DNA of 64,000 nt, taken from Akkermansiaceae bacterium (GTDB lineage Bacteria; Verrucomicrobiota; Verrucomicrobiia; Verrucomicrobiales; Akkermansiaceae). The DNA lies in assembly GCA_025457665.1 (NCBI GenBank), contig JALOTY010000010.1, forward strand, positions 1-64,000, read 5' to 3'. The notes below the pieces were generated by a model. It did not search any database. It was not told the DNA's origin and saw nothing but the letters and a program-made list of their open reading frames with translations. The translations under genes were made by a program, and so were the position numbers. Shown here one piece after another: positions 1 to 8,444 of this stretch; the stretch's first letter is position 1, and each line of letters opens with the position of its first letter.

Positions 1-265
1 CGCCACATGATGTTTCCGATGGTGTTGCGACCATACTTCGAATGAACCTGGTCCGTCGAGCCCGTTTTCCAGCGGGTTTTCTGGGGTGGTTCAGCCGGGA
101 AGAATGGGATTGCTTGATGGATGGGATTCGAAGGATGGGCCGGATGGCAAATGGGTTCCGAGGTTTTGATAACCCGAGAGTCCGCTGTCCCGCCGTCATG
201 CTCTGGCCTCATCTGGAAGGATGCCATTCATCTTGCCCATCGCTTCGATCGTGCTCCGCTTCCTT

Positions 266-317
266 GGCGGAGCAGGGGTCAGTGGCGGAGCAGGGGTCTG
301 GCGGAGCAGGGGTCAGT
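266..317. repeat. Three tandem copies of a 16-18 bp unit
   Basis: The unit GGCGGAGCAGGGGTCAGT occurs at 266-283, in a two-base-shorter form ending in TCT at 284-299, and again at 300-317. It is a minisatellite-like array in the non-coding left edge. Confidence 0.8.
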
Positions 318-387
318 CCCGAAAATCGAGTCTTGGGAGCAACGAAATCATCAAAATGCACGAAGGGAACAGACGGCGTTCTGAGAA

Positions 388-427
388 GCTGAAATACTGA
401 AAAGCTGAAAAGCTGAAATGCTGAAAT
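388..427. repeat. Short tandem run of GCTGAAA-type units
   Basis: About five imperfect 7-9 base units based on GCTGAAAA/T follow one another. It is non-coding and low-complexity. Confidence 0.65.
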
Positions 428-541
428 CAGAGTGCCTCGGGCGAAGCATGGCTGTTTCTCTGGTCTTGGGTCTTGCGTCTTGAAGTCTTGCTTCTTTTCC
501 CGACTCTCGCTTGCACCAAGCCACTCGCTACGGTGAATGCT

Positions 542-2122
542 TCAGGGATCAGCCTTATCGAGATAGGGCGGGCGATCAAAGTCGTCTGTCAGTCGGGGGT
601 CCCTCGCCGATTCGAGTTCAGCCATGAGCTGCATGCGAAGTTTCCCCAGGATCGAGGCGTATTGCGGGGATTCGGCGAGATTTTGGATCTGATGTGGATC
701 CTTGCGAAGGTCGTAAAGCTCTTCGCCCGGACGCTTTTCCCATCCAAGGCGGAGAACCGGACCGAGTGCTTCGTCGAAGCGATGACGAATCAGCCAGGTT
801 TTCGTTGGTGATGCGTCGATGTCTGCGAAGGCCGCGCGCGTGTCTTGGTCGATCAGGCGATCCTCCGGATTGGCGGTGCCTGCGGCAGCCTTGGGATCAC
901 CCATGGGCCATCGATCAGGCTTGAAGTTTCGAACATAGAGGAAATCCGCCGTCCGCAGGGCGCGGACCGGATAGGGTAGAAAATCATCGCGAGCACTGCC
1001 GACATGAACTTCGCGACCGATGATCGCCCAACCTCGCCATTGCCCCTGATTGCCTCCCGCCGCGAGGGCAGGAAGCAGATTCTGTCCATCGATGTCATCC
1101 AAGGGCTCCACCTCCGCTGCGGCGAGAAAGGTCGGGGCTAAATCAATGAGAGAAACCGGAGTCTTGATCACCTTCCCCGCCTCAATTCTTCCCGGCCAGC
1201 AGAGGGTGAGAAGGACATTGGACCCGAAATCATGAACATTGCATTTCCCTCGGGGGAAACCCGGGATGCCATGGTCACCGGTGATGACGACCAGCGTATC
1301 ATCAAGTGAACCCATCTTCTCGAGTTCATCGATGATGACTCCACAAGCGGCATCAAATGCCATGGCCTCGCCGAGGTAGTCGGCGAAGTCCTCGCGAATG
1401 ACCTCGTTGTCAGGGAGAAAAGGGGGGAGTTTGCCTTTGAGGGAATCGGGATCCAGGCCCCACAATGCCTTGCCGGATCCCCGGACCCAGGAGCGGTGGG
1501 TATTGGTGGGATTGAAGGAATAAAAGAAGGGCTGACCCTCCTTGCGGTCCGCCAGAAAAGCGCGGAAATTCCGTCGCACGCCATCGAGGATTTCCTCGCG
1601 AAGCTCCGGGTTCTTCGTGATGACTTCGGAGAAATGGTTGATGCGTCCGCCAGCGGGTGAATACTGGTGGGATTTCCCGCGCATCAATCGCTCCGGGATA
1701 TGCCATTTGTGGCTCCACCCGATATGATATCCCGCCCGGGCCAGTGCCTCGGGCATGCCAAGGACATGTTCTCCGGGGTCAGGGGCACCCGGGGTCCATC
1801 GACTGTGGAGCTGGGAGAAGGAACCGTTCCGAAAAAAATGTCGACCGGTGTATAGCGCCCCTCGTGAAGGGGTGCAGGAAGGCGATGAAACAAAGGCGTG
1901 GTCAAAGCGCGCGCCTTGGGCAGCGATGCGATCGAAGACCGGCGTGTGGATCAGATCATTGGGCGACGGATGCTCAGGATCCGCGTAGGCTGAAGCGTAG
2001 CGACCCAGATCATCGGCAAAGAGCAGGAGGATGTTCGGCTTCGGTGGCGCACCCGCAAGCGTGGAGGCGGTCGCGAAGACAAGGACCACGCCGAAGAGCC
2101 GATGAAAGCAGCGAGTCCTCAT
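542..2122 (-). CDS. Secreted arylsulfatase-family hydrolase
   Basis: A type I (formylglycine-dependent) sulfatase of about 526 residues, predicted to hydrolyse sulfate esters or sulfamates of polysaccharides in the periplasm or outside the cell. The ATG at 2122 is preferred over an upstream GTG because it begins directly with a signal peptide (hydrophobic GVVLVFATAS, cleavage near ASTLAG). The metal-binding start ILLLFADDLG is at about residue 31. The signature CTPSR, whose Cys83 would be matured to formylglycine, and a GDHG motif around residue 280 are visible. The overall pattern is nearest the N-sulfoglucosamine sulfohydrolase-like sulfatases. Substrate is unknown; an FGE partner is not in the window. 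It ends just before the repeat-rich left edge. Confidence 0.93.
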   Translation of the reverse strand: MRTRCFHRLFGVVLVFATASTLAGAPPKPNILLLFADDLGRYASAYADPEHPSPNDLIHTPVFDRIAAQGARFDHAFVSSPSCTPSRGALYTGRHFFRNGSFSQLHSRWTPGAPDPGEHVLGMPEALARAGYHIGWSHKWHIPERLMRGKSHQYSPAGGRINHFSEVITKNPELREEILDGVRRNFRAFLADRKEGQPFFYSFNPTNTHRSWVRGSGKALWGLDPDSLKGKLPPFLPDNEVIREDFADYLGEAMAFDAACGVIIDELEKMGSLDDTLVVITGDHGIPGFPRGKCNVHDFGSNVLLTLCWPGRIEAGKVIKTPVSLIDLAPTFLAAAEVEPLDDIDGQNLLPALAAGGNQGQWRGWAIIGREVHVGSARDDFLPYPVRALRTADFLYVRNFKPDRWPMGDPKAAAGTANPEDRLIDQDTRAAFADIDASPTKTWLIRHRFDEALGPVLRLGWEKRPGEELYDLRKDPHQIQNLAESPQYASILGKLRMQLMAELESARDPRLTDDFDRPPYLDKADP

Positions 2123-2203
2123 GAAGCGGAGTGGCGAGGTCGACCGGAAAAAAGGCCGCCACCGGACCACAAGAATGGATCCGGTGGCGGCAACGACAGA
2201 GGC

Positions 2204-3352
2204 TCAAGCCCGTTTCACCTCGACCCACTGCCCGGTCTTGGCGGACTCGAGCACGGCATCGCAAACATACTGCGTGCCGAGAGCGTGGCGGAAATCGGGG
2301 TAGCGTTTTTCGGCGGAAGGTTCATCGAGCGATTTCAGGAACTCGGCCATTTCATGAATGAACGAGTGCTCGTAACCGAGGCAAAGCCCCGGCACCCACC
2401 AGTTGCCGGCATAAGGATGATCGCCATCCGAGCAATGGATGTTGCTCCAGCCACGGCGGTCACCGGGAACGCCATGATCGAAGTAAGAGAGTCGATTGAG
2501 ATCGTGAAGGTCCCAGAAAAGCGACTTCTTCTCACCGTTGATCTCAAAAGTGTAGAGCGCCTTGTGACCGCGCGCATAGCGGGTGCTCTCGAAAATCGCC
2601 AGCGAGCCGTTTTCGAAGCGGGCAAGGAAGGCGCAGGCGTCATCGATGGTGACCGCCTGTTTTTCACCCGTGGCGGTGTGCACGCGTTCCTTGATGAAGG
2701 TTTCGGTCATCGCCGAAACCGAAACGATGTCACCATTGATCCAGCGGGCGGTATCGATGCAGTGAGCGAGGAGGTCACCCGTGACACCCGAGCCGGCAGC
2801 AGCGGCATCGAGACGCCAGAGTCCGGCACCGCCCTGCGGGAGTTCGGCGGAAATCGTCCAGTCCTGGAGGAAATTCGCACGGTAGTGGAACACGCGGCCG
2901 AGTTCACCGGCGTCGACGATGTTCTTGGCATGGGTGACGGCGGGGAGGAAACGGTAATTGTACCAAACGAGATTCGGCAAACCGGAGGCTTCGACCGCCT
3001 TGACCATCGCCTCGCCCTGCTCGCCATTGAGGGCGAGGGGCTTTTCGCAAAGAATCATCTTGCCGTGCTTGATGCACTCGAGAGCGATTTCGGCATGCGA
3101 GTCGTTAGGCGTGCAGATGTCCACGGCATCGATGTCCTCGCGTGCCACGAGCTTGCGCCAGTCGGTCTCATAAGACGCGTAGCCCCACTTTTCGGCGAAG
3201 GCCTTGACCTTCTCTTCATCGCGGCCACAGACGGCCTGGCGGACGACCTCATGGCCGGATTCGAAGAAGTGACCGACCTGGGAATACGCATTCGAGTGGG
3301 TGCGGCCCATGAAGCCGTAGCCGATGAGTCCAATACGGAGTTGCTTTTTCAT
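2204..3352 (-). CDS. Gfo/Idh/MocA-family NAD(P)-dependent oxidoreductase
   Basis: A 382-residue cytosolic dehydrogenase of the Gfo/Idh/MocA family. These enzymes oxidise or reduce sugars, inositols and related polyols. The N-terminal Rossmann fold shows the dinucleotide loop [13 protein letters not shown] at residues 8-20, and the family EKP motif follows at about residue 105 ([11 protein letters not shown]). The C-terminal part is the usual alpha/beta substrate domain, with an HCIDTARW segment. It lies 81 bases upstream of the sulfatase in the same direction, and close to a run of sugar isomerase-like genes at 4912-9467, so a role in the same carbohydrate pathway is likely. Substrate cannot be read from sequence. 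Confidence 0.93.
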   Translation of the reverse strand: MKKQLRIGLIGYGFMGRTHSNAYSQVGHFFESGHEVVRQAVCGRDEEKVKAFAEKWGYASYETDWRKLVAREDIDAVDICTPNDSHAEIALECIKHGKMILCEKPLALNGEQGEAMVKAVEASGLPNLVWYNYRFLPAVTHAKNIVDAGELGRVFHYRANFLQDWTISAELPQGGAGLWRLDAAAAGSGVTGDLLAHCIDTARWINGDIVSVSAMTETFIKERVHTATGEKQAVTIDDACAFLARFENGSLAIFESTRYARGHKALYTFEINGEKKSLFWDLHDLNRLSYFDHGVPGDRRGWSNIHCSDGDHPYAGNWWVPGLCLGYEHSFIHEMAEFLKSLDEPSAEKRYPDFRHALGTQYVCDAVLESAKTGQWVEVKRA

Positions 3353-3633
3353 GATGGGAATCTGGATTTTCGAGGGTGGATTTGTCGGCCGCCCTGCGGC
3401 GCATGCCGAATACTGACCAAGCGCCTACCGATCTTTCTCCGAAAGGGCAAGGGCAAGCTTGCTGCACCGCCAAGTGTTCCTGGATCGAAGATTCCGCCAC
3501 CTGCGCTGGCCCCAAAATCCTCCAAAACCCCGGAACCCGTAAAGGCATAAGACTTGTCATCTACCCCCATCCAATGCCCGACAAGGCCTCCTTACCCCTT
3601 GACCGAAATCGTAATGTGATCCAAGTTCCTCGC

Positions 3634-3876
3634 ATGCTCATCAAAGTGACCAGCAAACGGCAGGTGACCTTCCCCGCAGCGGTGTTGGAGGCTCTGGGTG
3701 CTGGTCCGGGAAGCCACTTGGAGCTGCTGCCGCGTGCCGATGGATTCCTGCTCAAGGCCCGCAGCATCGACCACTCCAAGCTCGCTCCGCTGCGTGGAGT
3801 GATTGGCAAGGATGCCGCCCCCTTTGACCTGGAAACTTTCCGCCAACAAGGCCATGAACCATCGCTACGGGATTGA
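3634..3876 (+). CDS. AbrB/MazE-type antitoxin of a VapBC-like pair
   Basis: An 80-residue protein starting with the swapped-hairpin AbrB DNA-binding motif (VTSKRQVTFPAAVLEALG at residues 5-22). Such proteins neutralise the partner PIN toxin and repress their own promoter. The C-terminal tail, rich in charged residues, is the likely toxin-binding segment. I start at the ATG at 3634 because everything upstream in the frame is unrelated to the fold. It overlaps the PIN gene by 23 bases, the usual arrangement of a translationally coupled toxin-antitoxin pair. Confidence 0.88.
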   Translation: MLIKVTSKRQVTFPAAVLEALGAGPGSHLELLPRADGFLLKARSIDHSKLAPLRGVIGKDAAPFDLETFRQQGHEPSLRD

Positions 3877-4255
3877 TACCTCCGTGCTGGTCCGATTGCT
3901 CACGGGCGATCCGGCGGCGGATTACCAGAAGACCGTGGCTGCGTTTGAGAAACGCCTGGAAGCGGAACCTCAAGCGGAGCTTTTCGCCTCGAACCAAGTG
4001 ATTGGCGAAGCTTACATCGCCCTCCAGCACCACTATGGAATCGCCAAGCATCAGGCGAGGGCCGCCTTGTTATCGGTATTGACCAGTGGACTCTGCTCGC
4101 CTCAGAACGGCGCGGCGGTGTTGACCGCCTTGCAAACAAACCAGGGCTGCGGCCTGTTGGATCGGCTGATTGTGGATGACTACTCGGCACGGGGCATGAC
4201 CGTCGTGACCCATGATCGAAGAATGAACAAACTCCCCGGCGTGGAGAAACTGTGA
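3854..4255 (+). CDS. PIN-domain ribonuclease toxin (VapC-like)
   Basis: A 133-residue PIN-domain protein, expected to be a Mg2+-dependent RNase toxin. The fold's acidic residues are visible: the aspartate in YGIDTSVLVRLL near the N terminus, the glutamate in VIGEAYIALQHHY, the aspartates in LLDRLIVDDY, and THDRRM at the C-terminal end. The start at 3854 gives the canonical short N terminus and overlaps the antitoxin gene. It appears intact. The pair is inserted between the Gfo/Idh/MocA gene and the sugar cluster at 4912-9467. Confidence 0.88.
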   Translation: MNHRYGIDTSVLVRLLTGDPAADYQKTVAAFEKRLEAEPQAELFASNQVIGEAYIALQHHYGIAKHQARAALLSVLTSGLCSPQNGAAVLTALQTNQGCGLLDRLIVDDYSARGMTVVTHDRRMNKLPGVEKL

Positions 4256-4478
4256 TGAGGATCGGAAGCGCGGTTTTTGCCGTGAAGCTTCCTGAGCCGA
4301 TGACCTTGTTTCACCCCCCGGGGAACCGAAAGCGAATCCGTTGGGCCATTCGCACCGCGGTTCGGGTAGCCGATCTGGGGCCAGACCTCGCCTCGCCCGA
4401 ATCCTGATGTTCGGGTGCTGACCTAGGGCGAACATTCCTGAGCTTGCAGAGAGGAGCAGATTACGGCACCTTGTGCGT

Positions 4479-4703
4479 ATGGAAGAGCTGATCGTGATTG
4501 ATCCTGCGATTTGCAACGGCCGCCCCGTAGTGAAGGGGACGCGCATCACCGTGCAAACGGTCATGGAATTCCTCGCCGCAGGTGACTCCGTGGAGGAGGT
4601 TCTTGGAGCCTATCCCGGCCTTACACGCAAGCAGGTGCTGGCTTGCATGGAGTGGGCATCACGCCTCATGGGCAATCACTTCAAAGTCGCCGAACTCGCG
4701 TGA
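4479..4703 (+). CDS. DUF433-family antitoxin
   Basis: A 74-residue DUF433 protein with the family signature at its start (IDPAICNGRPVVKGTRITV) followed by a small helix-turn-helix-like region (VEEVLGAYPGLTRKQV). DUF433 proteins are small DNA-binding proteins usually encoded before a DUF5615 PIN-like toxin. An ATG two codons after a GTG is chosen. Its TGA overlaps the GTG of the next frame (GTGA), and that frame is a broken DUF5615 gene, so this antitoxin probably survives without a functional toxin. Confidence 0.88.
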   Translation: MEELIVIDPAICNGRPVVKGTRITVQTVMEFLAAGDSVEEVLGAYPGLTRKQVLACMEWASRLMGNHFKVAELA

Positions 4704-4846
4704 ACGGCTTCCTGTTCGATGAGAATCTAACGGGTGGGCTGAATCTCCAACCTTCTCTGCCCCTCAGTCATGCTCGGGATCTGGGTGCGAATCCGACGGA
4801 TCGCATCCTGTCACTCCAGATGGTCATCTGGAGTGATAGGATTTGA
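4700..4846 (+). pseudogene. Truncated DUF5615 (PIN-like toxin) remnant
   Basis: The frame starts with the DUF5615 hallmark FLFDENL and continues to a recognisable ARDLGANPTDR segment, corresponding to the family's second conserved block. It then runs into an inverted repeat and stops after 48 codons. Intact DUF5615 proteins are about 100-120 residues long and keep a third acidic block (TxDxDF), which is missing. The region between the two blocks is also shortened. I read this as a decayed toxin whose 3' part was lost at the palindrome at 4805-4842. Confidence 0.75.
4805..4842. repeat. Near-perfect 38 bp palindrome
   Basis: The arms are ATCCTGTCACTCCAGATG and CATCTGGAGTGATAGGAT separated by GT. 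Eighteen positions pair with a single mismatch. It spans the end of the broken DUF5615 frame and lies between it and the convergent cupin gene. As RNA it would fold into a long hairpin followed by a short T-run, so it could terminate transcription in either direction, or mark a recombination or insertion boundary. Confidence 0.85.
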
Positions 4847-4911
4847 GGCTGCGGCGCGAAATCACGGCGCTGCCACCTCGTCCGGTTGGTCCGAAACTTG
4901 TCGTCCGCGCC

Positions 4912-6231
4912 CTACTTTGCCAGAGCTACACCCGGTGTCCGGGAATGCGCGTTTTGCGGGAAGTCGAAGGTCAGCACCAGTGGCTCCGAGCCGGTGTTCT
5001 CGATTTCCACACCGCCGCGGTTGAGGGCAGCTTGGGTGATGAAACCGATTTCGGGATAGACTTCACCAAGTTTCATGTCCTGGTGATATTTCACCTCAAA
5101 CTTACCCACCCGGCCGCATCCGCCGTTTGTGTGGAAAAGCGTGGGAGATTCCGGGCAGAAATTCGTCTTGGCTCCAGGGGCGAGAGTGAGGCGCAGGATC
5201 GAGCACTTCTGGTCGCCGAGAACTTCACCATAAACAATCCACTGCGCGTCCACGCCTTCGCCGGAGAATTCATCGGAACGGATCGCCGGGCGCGAGTTCT
5301 TCCGCACGAAGTCCGGATCCTGGTTGGCTTTGAAATCGAAGACATCGACGAGGTATTCCCAATTTTCGTGTTTGTCCTTGGGATAGTCCTCTTCGCGACA
5401 GGCATAGAAGGCATCGGCCGCGCCGATCCGACCATCGAGCGTCAGGTCCTCGGCGAGGAAGTGCTCGTCCATGGTGACGTGCAATTCGTGCGTGCAGAGG
5501 TCGGTCGGCGAGTGAAGCACCCCATTCGGCATGACAAAGCCGTTGTCGAGATGCATCATCGTGTGCGGCGAGAGGTGGCGCACGCCGTTGTATTCGCCCT
5601 GGCCCCAACTCTTCATGCAGGCAAGGAACTGGTCCTTGGTCACGAAGGGATAAAGCCCCATGGCGGTGGTATGATAATGCGACGGACTGACGCCGGGATT
5701 ATCAAACGAATTGATATCATAAACCTCCCATTTCGCCCAGTGCAGGTGGTGCGGAATGGGATTCAGGTTGTCGAATTTCTTGGAAACAATCGGCCAAGTG
5801 ACCCGACCGAAGAGAGATTTCGCCACGGCGGTGATTTTCTCACCCATCACGGCTTCCGGGTTCGCCTCGATCAAATCCTGAAGTGAAATCACCTGCCCAC
5901 CGGGGGTCAGGACATGCGCCTCACCTTCGCGGAAGGGCGCCTTGCCCGTGCGGGTATCGATGACTCCGGTCACGATCGGCACGGTGCAGCACATCCAGAC
6001 CTCATCGAGACCCGTTCCGTTCATGTAGTCCGGGTAGTACGATTTCGCATCAAGTCGAAGACGTTTTCCGGGCGTGCAGAAGGTCCGGCCGGCATAGCGA
6101 TGAAGGAGCTGGAGGACGCCGTCGTTTTGATTCAGGCAGTCATCGAGGATCGATTCCGAAGCGCCGTCGATGACGTCGTGATTCGGGTATTCGTGCAGTT
6201 TGTCCGGGAGAATGGAGGTCGTGGAAGACAT
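4912..6231 (-). CDS. Large cupin-type protein, sugar-isomerase-like
   Basis: A 439-residue soluble protein without signal peptide. The middle part contains a His-rich metal-site-like region (HYHTTAMGLYPFVT near residue 190, then HTMMHLDNGF, LHSPTDLCTHELHVTMDEHF), as expected of a double-stranded beta-helix with a metal centre. It loosely resembles mannose-6-phosphate-isomerase-like cupins, but I cannot name the enzyme. The C-terminal third looks like a second beta-barrel. It is the last gene of a minus-strand run with two TIM-barrel isomerase-like proteins and a mutarotase-like protein, 30 bases after the preceding gene, so it probably processes the same sugar. Confidence 0.7.
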   Translation of the reverse strand: MSSTTSILPDKLHEYPNHDVIDGASESILDDCLNQNDGVLQLLHRYAGRTFCTPGKRLRLDAKSYYPDYMNGTGLDEVWMCCTVPIVTGVIDTRTGKAPFREGEAHVLTPGGQVISLQDLIEANPEAVMGEKITAVAKSLFGRVTWPIVSKKFDNLNPIPHHLHWAKWEVYDINSFDNPGVSPSHYHTTAMGLYPFVTKDQFLACMKSWGQGEYNGVRHLSPHTMMHLDNGFVMPNGVLHSPTDLCTHELHVTMDEHFLAEDLTLDGRIGAADAFYACREEDYPKDKHENWEYLVDVFDFKANQDPDFVRKNSRPAIRSDEFSGEGVDAQWIVYGEVLGDQKCSILRLTLAPGAKTNFCPESPTLFHTNGGCGRVGKFEVKYHQDMKLGEVYPEIGFITQAALNRGGVEIENTGSEPLVLTFDFPQNAHSRTPGVALAK

Positions 6232-6261
6232 GGCAAAAGAGTGGGATGGGATGAATCAACC

Positions 6262-7263
6262 TCAGAGCGCCTCATCAACGGCGACCATGGCCTTGAGCAC
6301 CTCGTTCCATGTGTCGGGGCTTTCAAGGGTTTCATTGGGGAACATGCAGCCGTCCCAACAGATATGCTTCATGCCACGGGCGGCGGCGTCCTTGAGCCAG
6401 AAAGCGGAGCACTTCGCGATGTCGAGCTTGCCATTCGGATCGTTCGCCGGGCAATGGCGGCCGGTCTTGTCGTGCGAACCGGTGCCGTGGACGGAGCCGT
6501 CGTTCTGCGCGACGTGGAAATCGATGGTCCACGGGCGCAGCGCATCGGTGAGAGTCCGGTAGGCAGGCCAGAATTCCTCATCGCTGTAACCTTCCTTCAA
6601 CAGCGCTGCCTCGGGAGCATTGTAGCCCATGAGGTAGAGGTAGGTGTGGGCGAGGTCGGCCTGGAAACCGACCACTCCGGGCATGGCGGTGGCTTCGAGG
6701 GTATCGATCATGGCTTTCCACGAATGCATGCCGCCCCAACAGATTTCCCCTTCGGCAGCGAGGCGCTCGCCATGTTGCTCGGCGACTTTGCCTGCCTCGC
6801 GCCAGGTATCGGCGATCTTTTGGGTGTTGCCGGCAGGGTCCTTCGCCCAATCGCCCACGCCACCGGCGGAATCGATGCGGATGACGCCGTATTCGCGGAC
6901 GCCGTGAGCCTTGAGAATGTCGGCGATGCGGCAGGCTTTCTCGACGGCGAGGACGAAATTCCGGCGGTCGTCATCGGTCCCGAAAGCCGGGCCACCGACG
7001 GTGCCGGGCCACACAGGGGCGACAAGCGAGCCGACTTTCAATCCGTGCGCCGCGATCTTGTCGGCCATGGCCCTGATGGCATCGTCCGAGGCATCGGGAT
7101 CCGTATGGGGATGGAAAAGAAAGAGGTCCACCCCGTCATACTTGCGGCCGTTCACGGAAGCGGCGGTGGTAAGCTCCAGCATGCGCTCAAGCGAGATCGG
7201 AGGGTGATCGGTGCCGGGTTCTTTGCCGACGAGACCGGGCCACATGGCATTGTGCAGTTTCAT
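6262..7263 (-). CDS. Sugar phosphate isomerase/epimerase-like TIM barrel
   Basis: A 333-residue cytosolic protein of the xylose-isomerase-like (AP endonuclease 2) TIM-barrel superfamily. Visible features are acidic and histidine residues in barrel-strand positions: [38 protein letters not shown] and [15 protein letters not shown], the kind of residues that hold a divalent metal in this fold. Family members interconvert ketoses and aldoses or epimerise keto-sugars. It lies 30 bases upstream of the cupin gene and 76 bases downstream of the mutarotase-like gene. The exact reaction is unknown. Confidence 0.82.
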   Translation of the reverse strand: MKLHNAMWPGLVGKEPGTDHPPISLERMLELTTAASVNGRKYDGVDLFLFHPHTDPDASDDAIRAMADKIAAHGLKVGSLVAPVWPGTVGGPAFGTDDDRRNFVLAVEKACRIADILKAHGVREYGVIRIDSAGGVGDWAKDPAGNTQKIADTWREAGKVAEQHGERLAAEGEICWGGMHSWKAMIDTLEATAMPGVVGFQADLAHTYLYLMGYNAPEAALLKEGYSDEEFWPAYRTLTDALRPWTIDFHVAQNDGSVHGTGSHDKTGRHCPANDPNGKLDIAKCSAFWLKDAAARGMKHICWDGCMFPNETLESPDTWNEVLKAMVAVDEAL

Positions 7264-7339
7264 GATGAGTTTAGCGTTGGTGGTGGATGTTAGATGAGGG
7301 AGAGGATGCGATTTTCGAGGTGCTCGGTAAGACCCGATT

Positions 7340-8440
7340 TCACGTGAAGAGATGTTTCCAGTTCACGGATGACTCGACTTGTGTGCCATGGGAATCGGTG
7401 ATCCGGACGGTGGAATCGCCAACGGGGGTGACCGATTTCACGAGGTCGAAACCCTTGGGCACAGAGGCCACCAGATGGATCATTCCGAGTCGGCAGGTTT
7501 CGTGGGCATGGAACTCCCGGGTCGTCGGGATACCTTCGTTGGCGAGGAGGTCCTCGCGCGAGCGGTCCACGCTGTCGCAGAAATGGGAGCAGACTTCCTC
7601 GATGCCGATCCTGCCAAGATGCCTGCCATTCCAAGGCTCGGCGTCCCTGCCGCCGTTGGACATCCAGAAAAGGGTCGCCGGGAAATCGGCCGGACTTTTC
7701 AGGGCGATCCAGACATAGCCATCCATGACCACGGCTGACCAGGCGAAGGGTTGGCTCTCGGTGGCCGGTTCGTTGACCATCATCACGAGGTCATCGAAGC
7801 CCCGCCGCGCGGGCCAGCGGGTGAGGTCGGTGGTGCCGCCGGCCAAAAGCGGGACCGCCGTCAGATCATCGAACCTCGCCGAGGGCTGGAGGGCCTGCCT
7901 TTCGCCGGCATCGGGATTCGAGAACCAGCCGGGATAAACCGAAGCCATGCGGAAAGGTGAAACGCTCACCCGCGCCGAGCCTTCAGGCAGTTTCGAGGCA
8001 TCGAGGATCGGATGGGTGCCGTAGCTCCAGGAACCCGAGAGGCCGGAAATACGATAATCGTAGTAAATCGCCGATTCCCCCTCGCGGACCTGATAGGATT
8101 TCACGAGACTCGCGCCGGTATCGGCGGCGTGCATGGCGAGATCGAGCGAGGTGGCATCATGGGATTTCACCGACCATTCCTCATTCGCCCCGGCTCCGTG
8201 CGGTGGGCCATCGGTCTGGGGGCCGAAGGGCAGGCAGAGAAACTCGCCGCGAAGCACGCGCAAGAGGCCCGGGAGGTCGGGCGAGACCTCCGAGGGTTTC
8301 CACGGCGAAAGCGAGTAAGGTGACACCTCACGGCCTTCCACTTGGAAAACCGCAGTGCTCATGCCGCCCACAAGGGTGACGTGGACACGCACCTGATCGC
8401 TGGCGATTTCGACCGATTCGCAACCGTGGATCTGAGCCAT
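7340..8440 (-). CDS. Aldose-1-epimerase-like (mutarotase-fold) protein
   Basis: A 366-residue protein whose composition of short beta strands and sites such as [15 protein letters not shown] and SYGTHPILD resembles galactose-mutarotase-like sugar-binding enzymes. No exact family name is claimed. The ATG at 8440 is preferred over an upstream TTG because it follows the stop of the previous gene by only four bases. Position in the run suggests that it anomerises, or simply binds, the sugar handled by the neighbouring isomerase-like proteins. Confidence 0.6.
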   Translation of the reverse strand: MAQIHGCESVEIASDQVRVHVTLVGGMSTAVFQVEGREVSPYSLSPWKPSEVSPDLPGLLRVLRGEFLCLPFGPQTDGPPHGAGANEEWSVKSHDATSLDLAMHAADTGASLVKSYQVREGESAIYYDYRISGLSGSWSYGTHPILDASKLPEGSARVSVSPFRMASVYPGWFSNPDAGERQALQPSARFDDLTAVPLLAGGTTDLTRWPARRGFDDLVMMVNEPATESQPFAWSAVVMDGYVWIALKSPADFPATLFWMSNGGRDAEPWNGRHLGRIGIEEVCSHFCDSVDRSREDLLANEGIPTTREFHAHETCRLGMIHLVASVPKGFDLVKSVTPVGDSTVRITDSHGTQVESSVNWKHLFT

Positions 8441-8444
8441 GATT

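Larger units (their letters stand above)
1..541. other. Gene-free repeat-rich stretch at left edge
   Basis: I see no convincing gene in this stretch. Short open frames exist but are low-complexity, lack family motifs and overlap tandem repeats. It holds a GGATGG-rich patch near 115-175, a triplicated 16-18 base unit (266-317), a run of GCTGAAA-like units (388-427) and a GTCTTG-rich patch (455-490). The last is the reverse complement of words that recur at about 59185-59225. It lies downstream of the sulfatase gene and resembles the interspersed non-coding repeats at 56900-57200 and 59100-59640. Confidence 0.6.

Noticed and set aside
42..392. Short open frames at the left edge as genes
   Set aside because: They are low-complexity translations of tandem repeats, with no conserved motif or usable start context.
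2102..3550. A 482-codon plus-strand open frame opposite the Gfo/Idh/MocA gene
   Set aside because: It has no family motifs and mirrors the codon pattern of the minus-strand gene, whose Rossmann and EKP motifs are clear. High GC commonly produces such antisense frames.
4770..4810. tRNA-like T-arm text (GGTGCGAATCC)
   Set aside because: It lacks a proper TTC loop and matching acceptor and anticodon arms, and it lies inside the DUF5615-like coding remnant.
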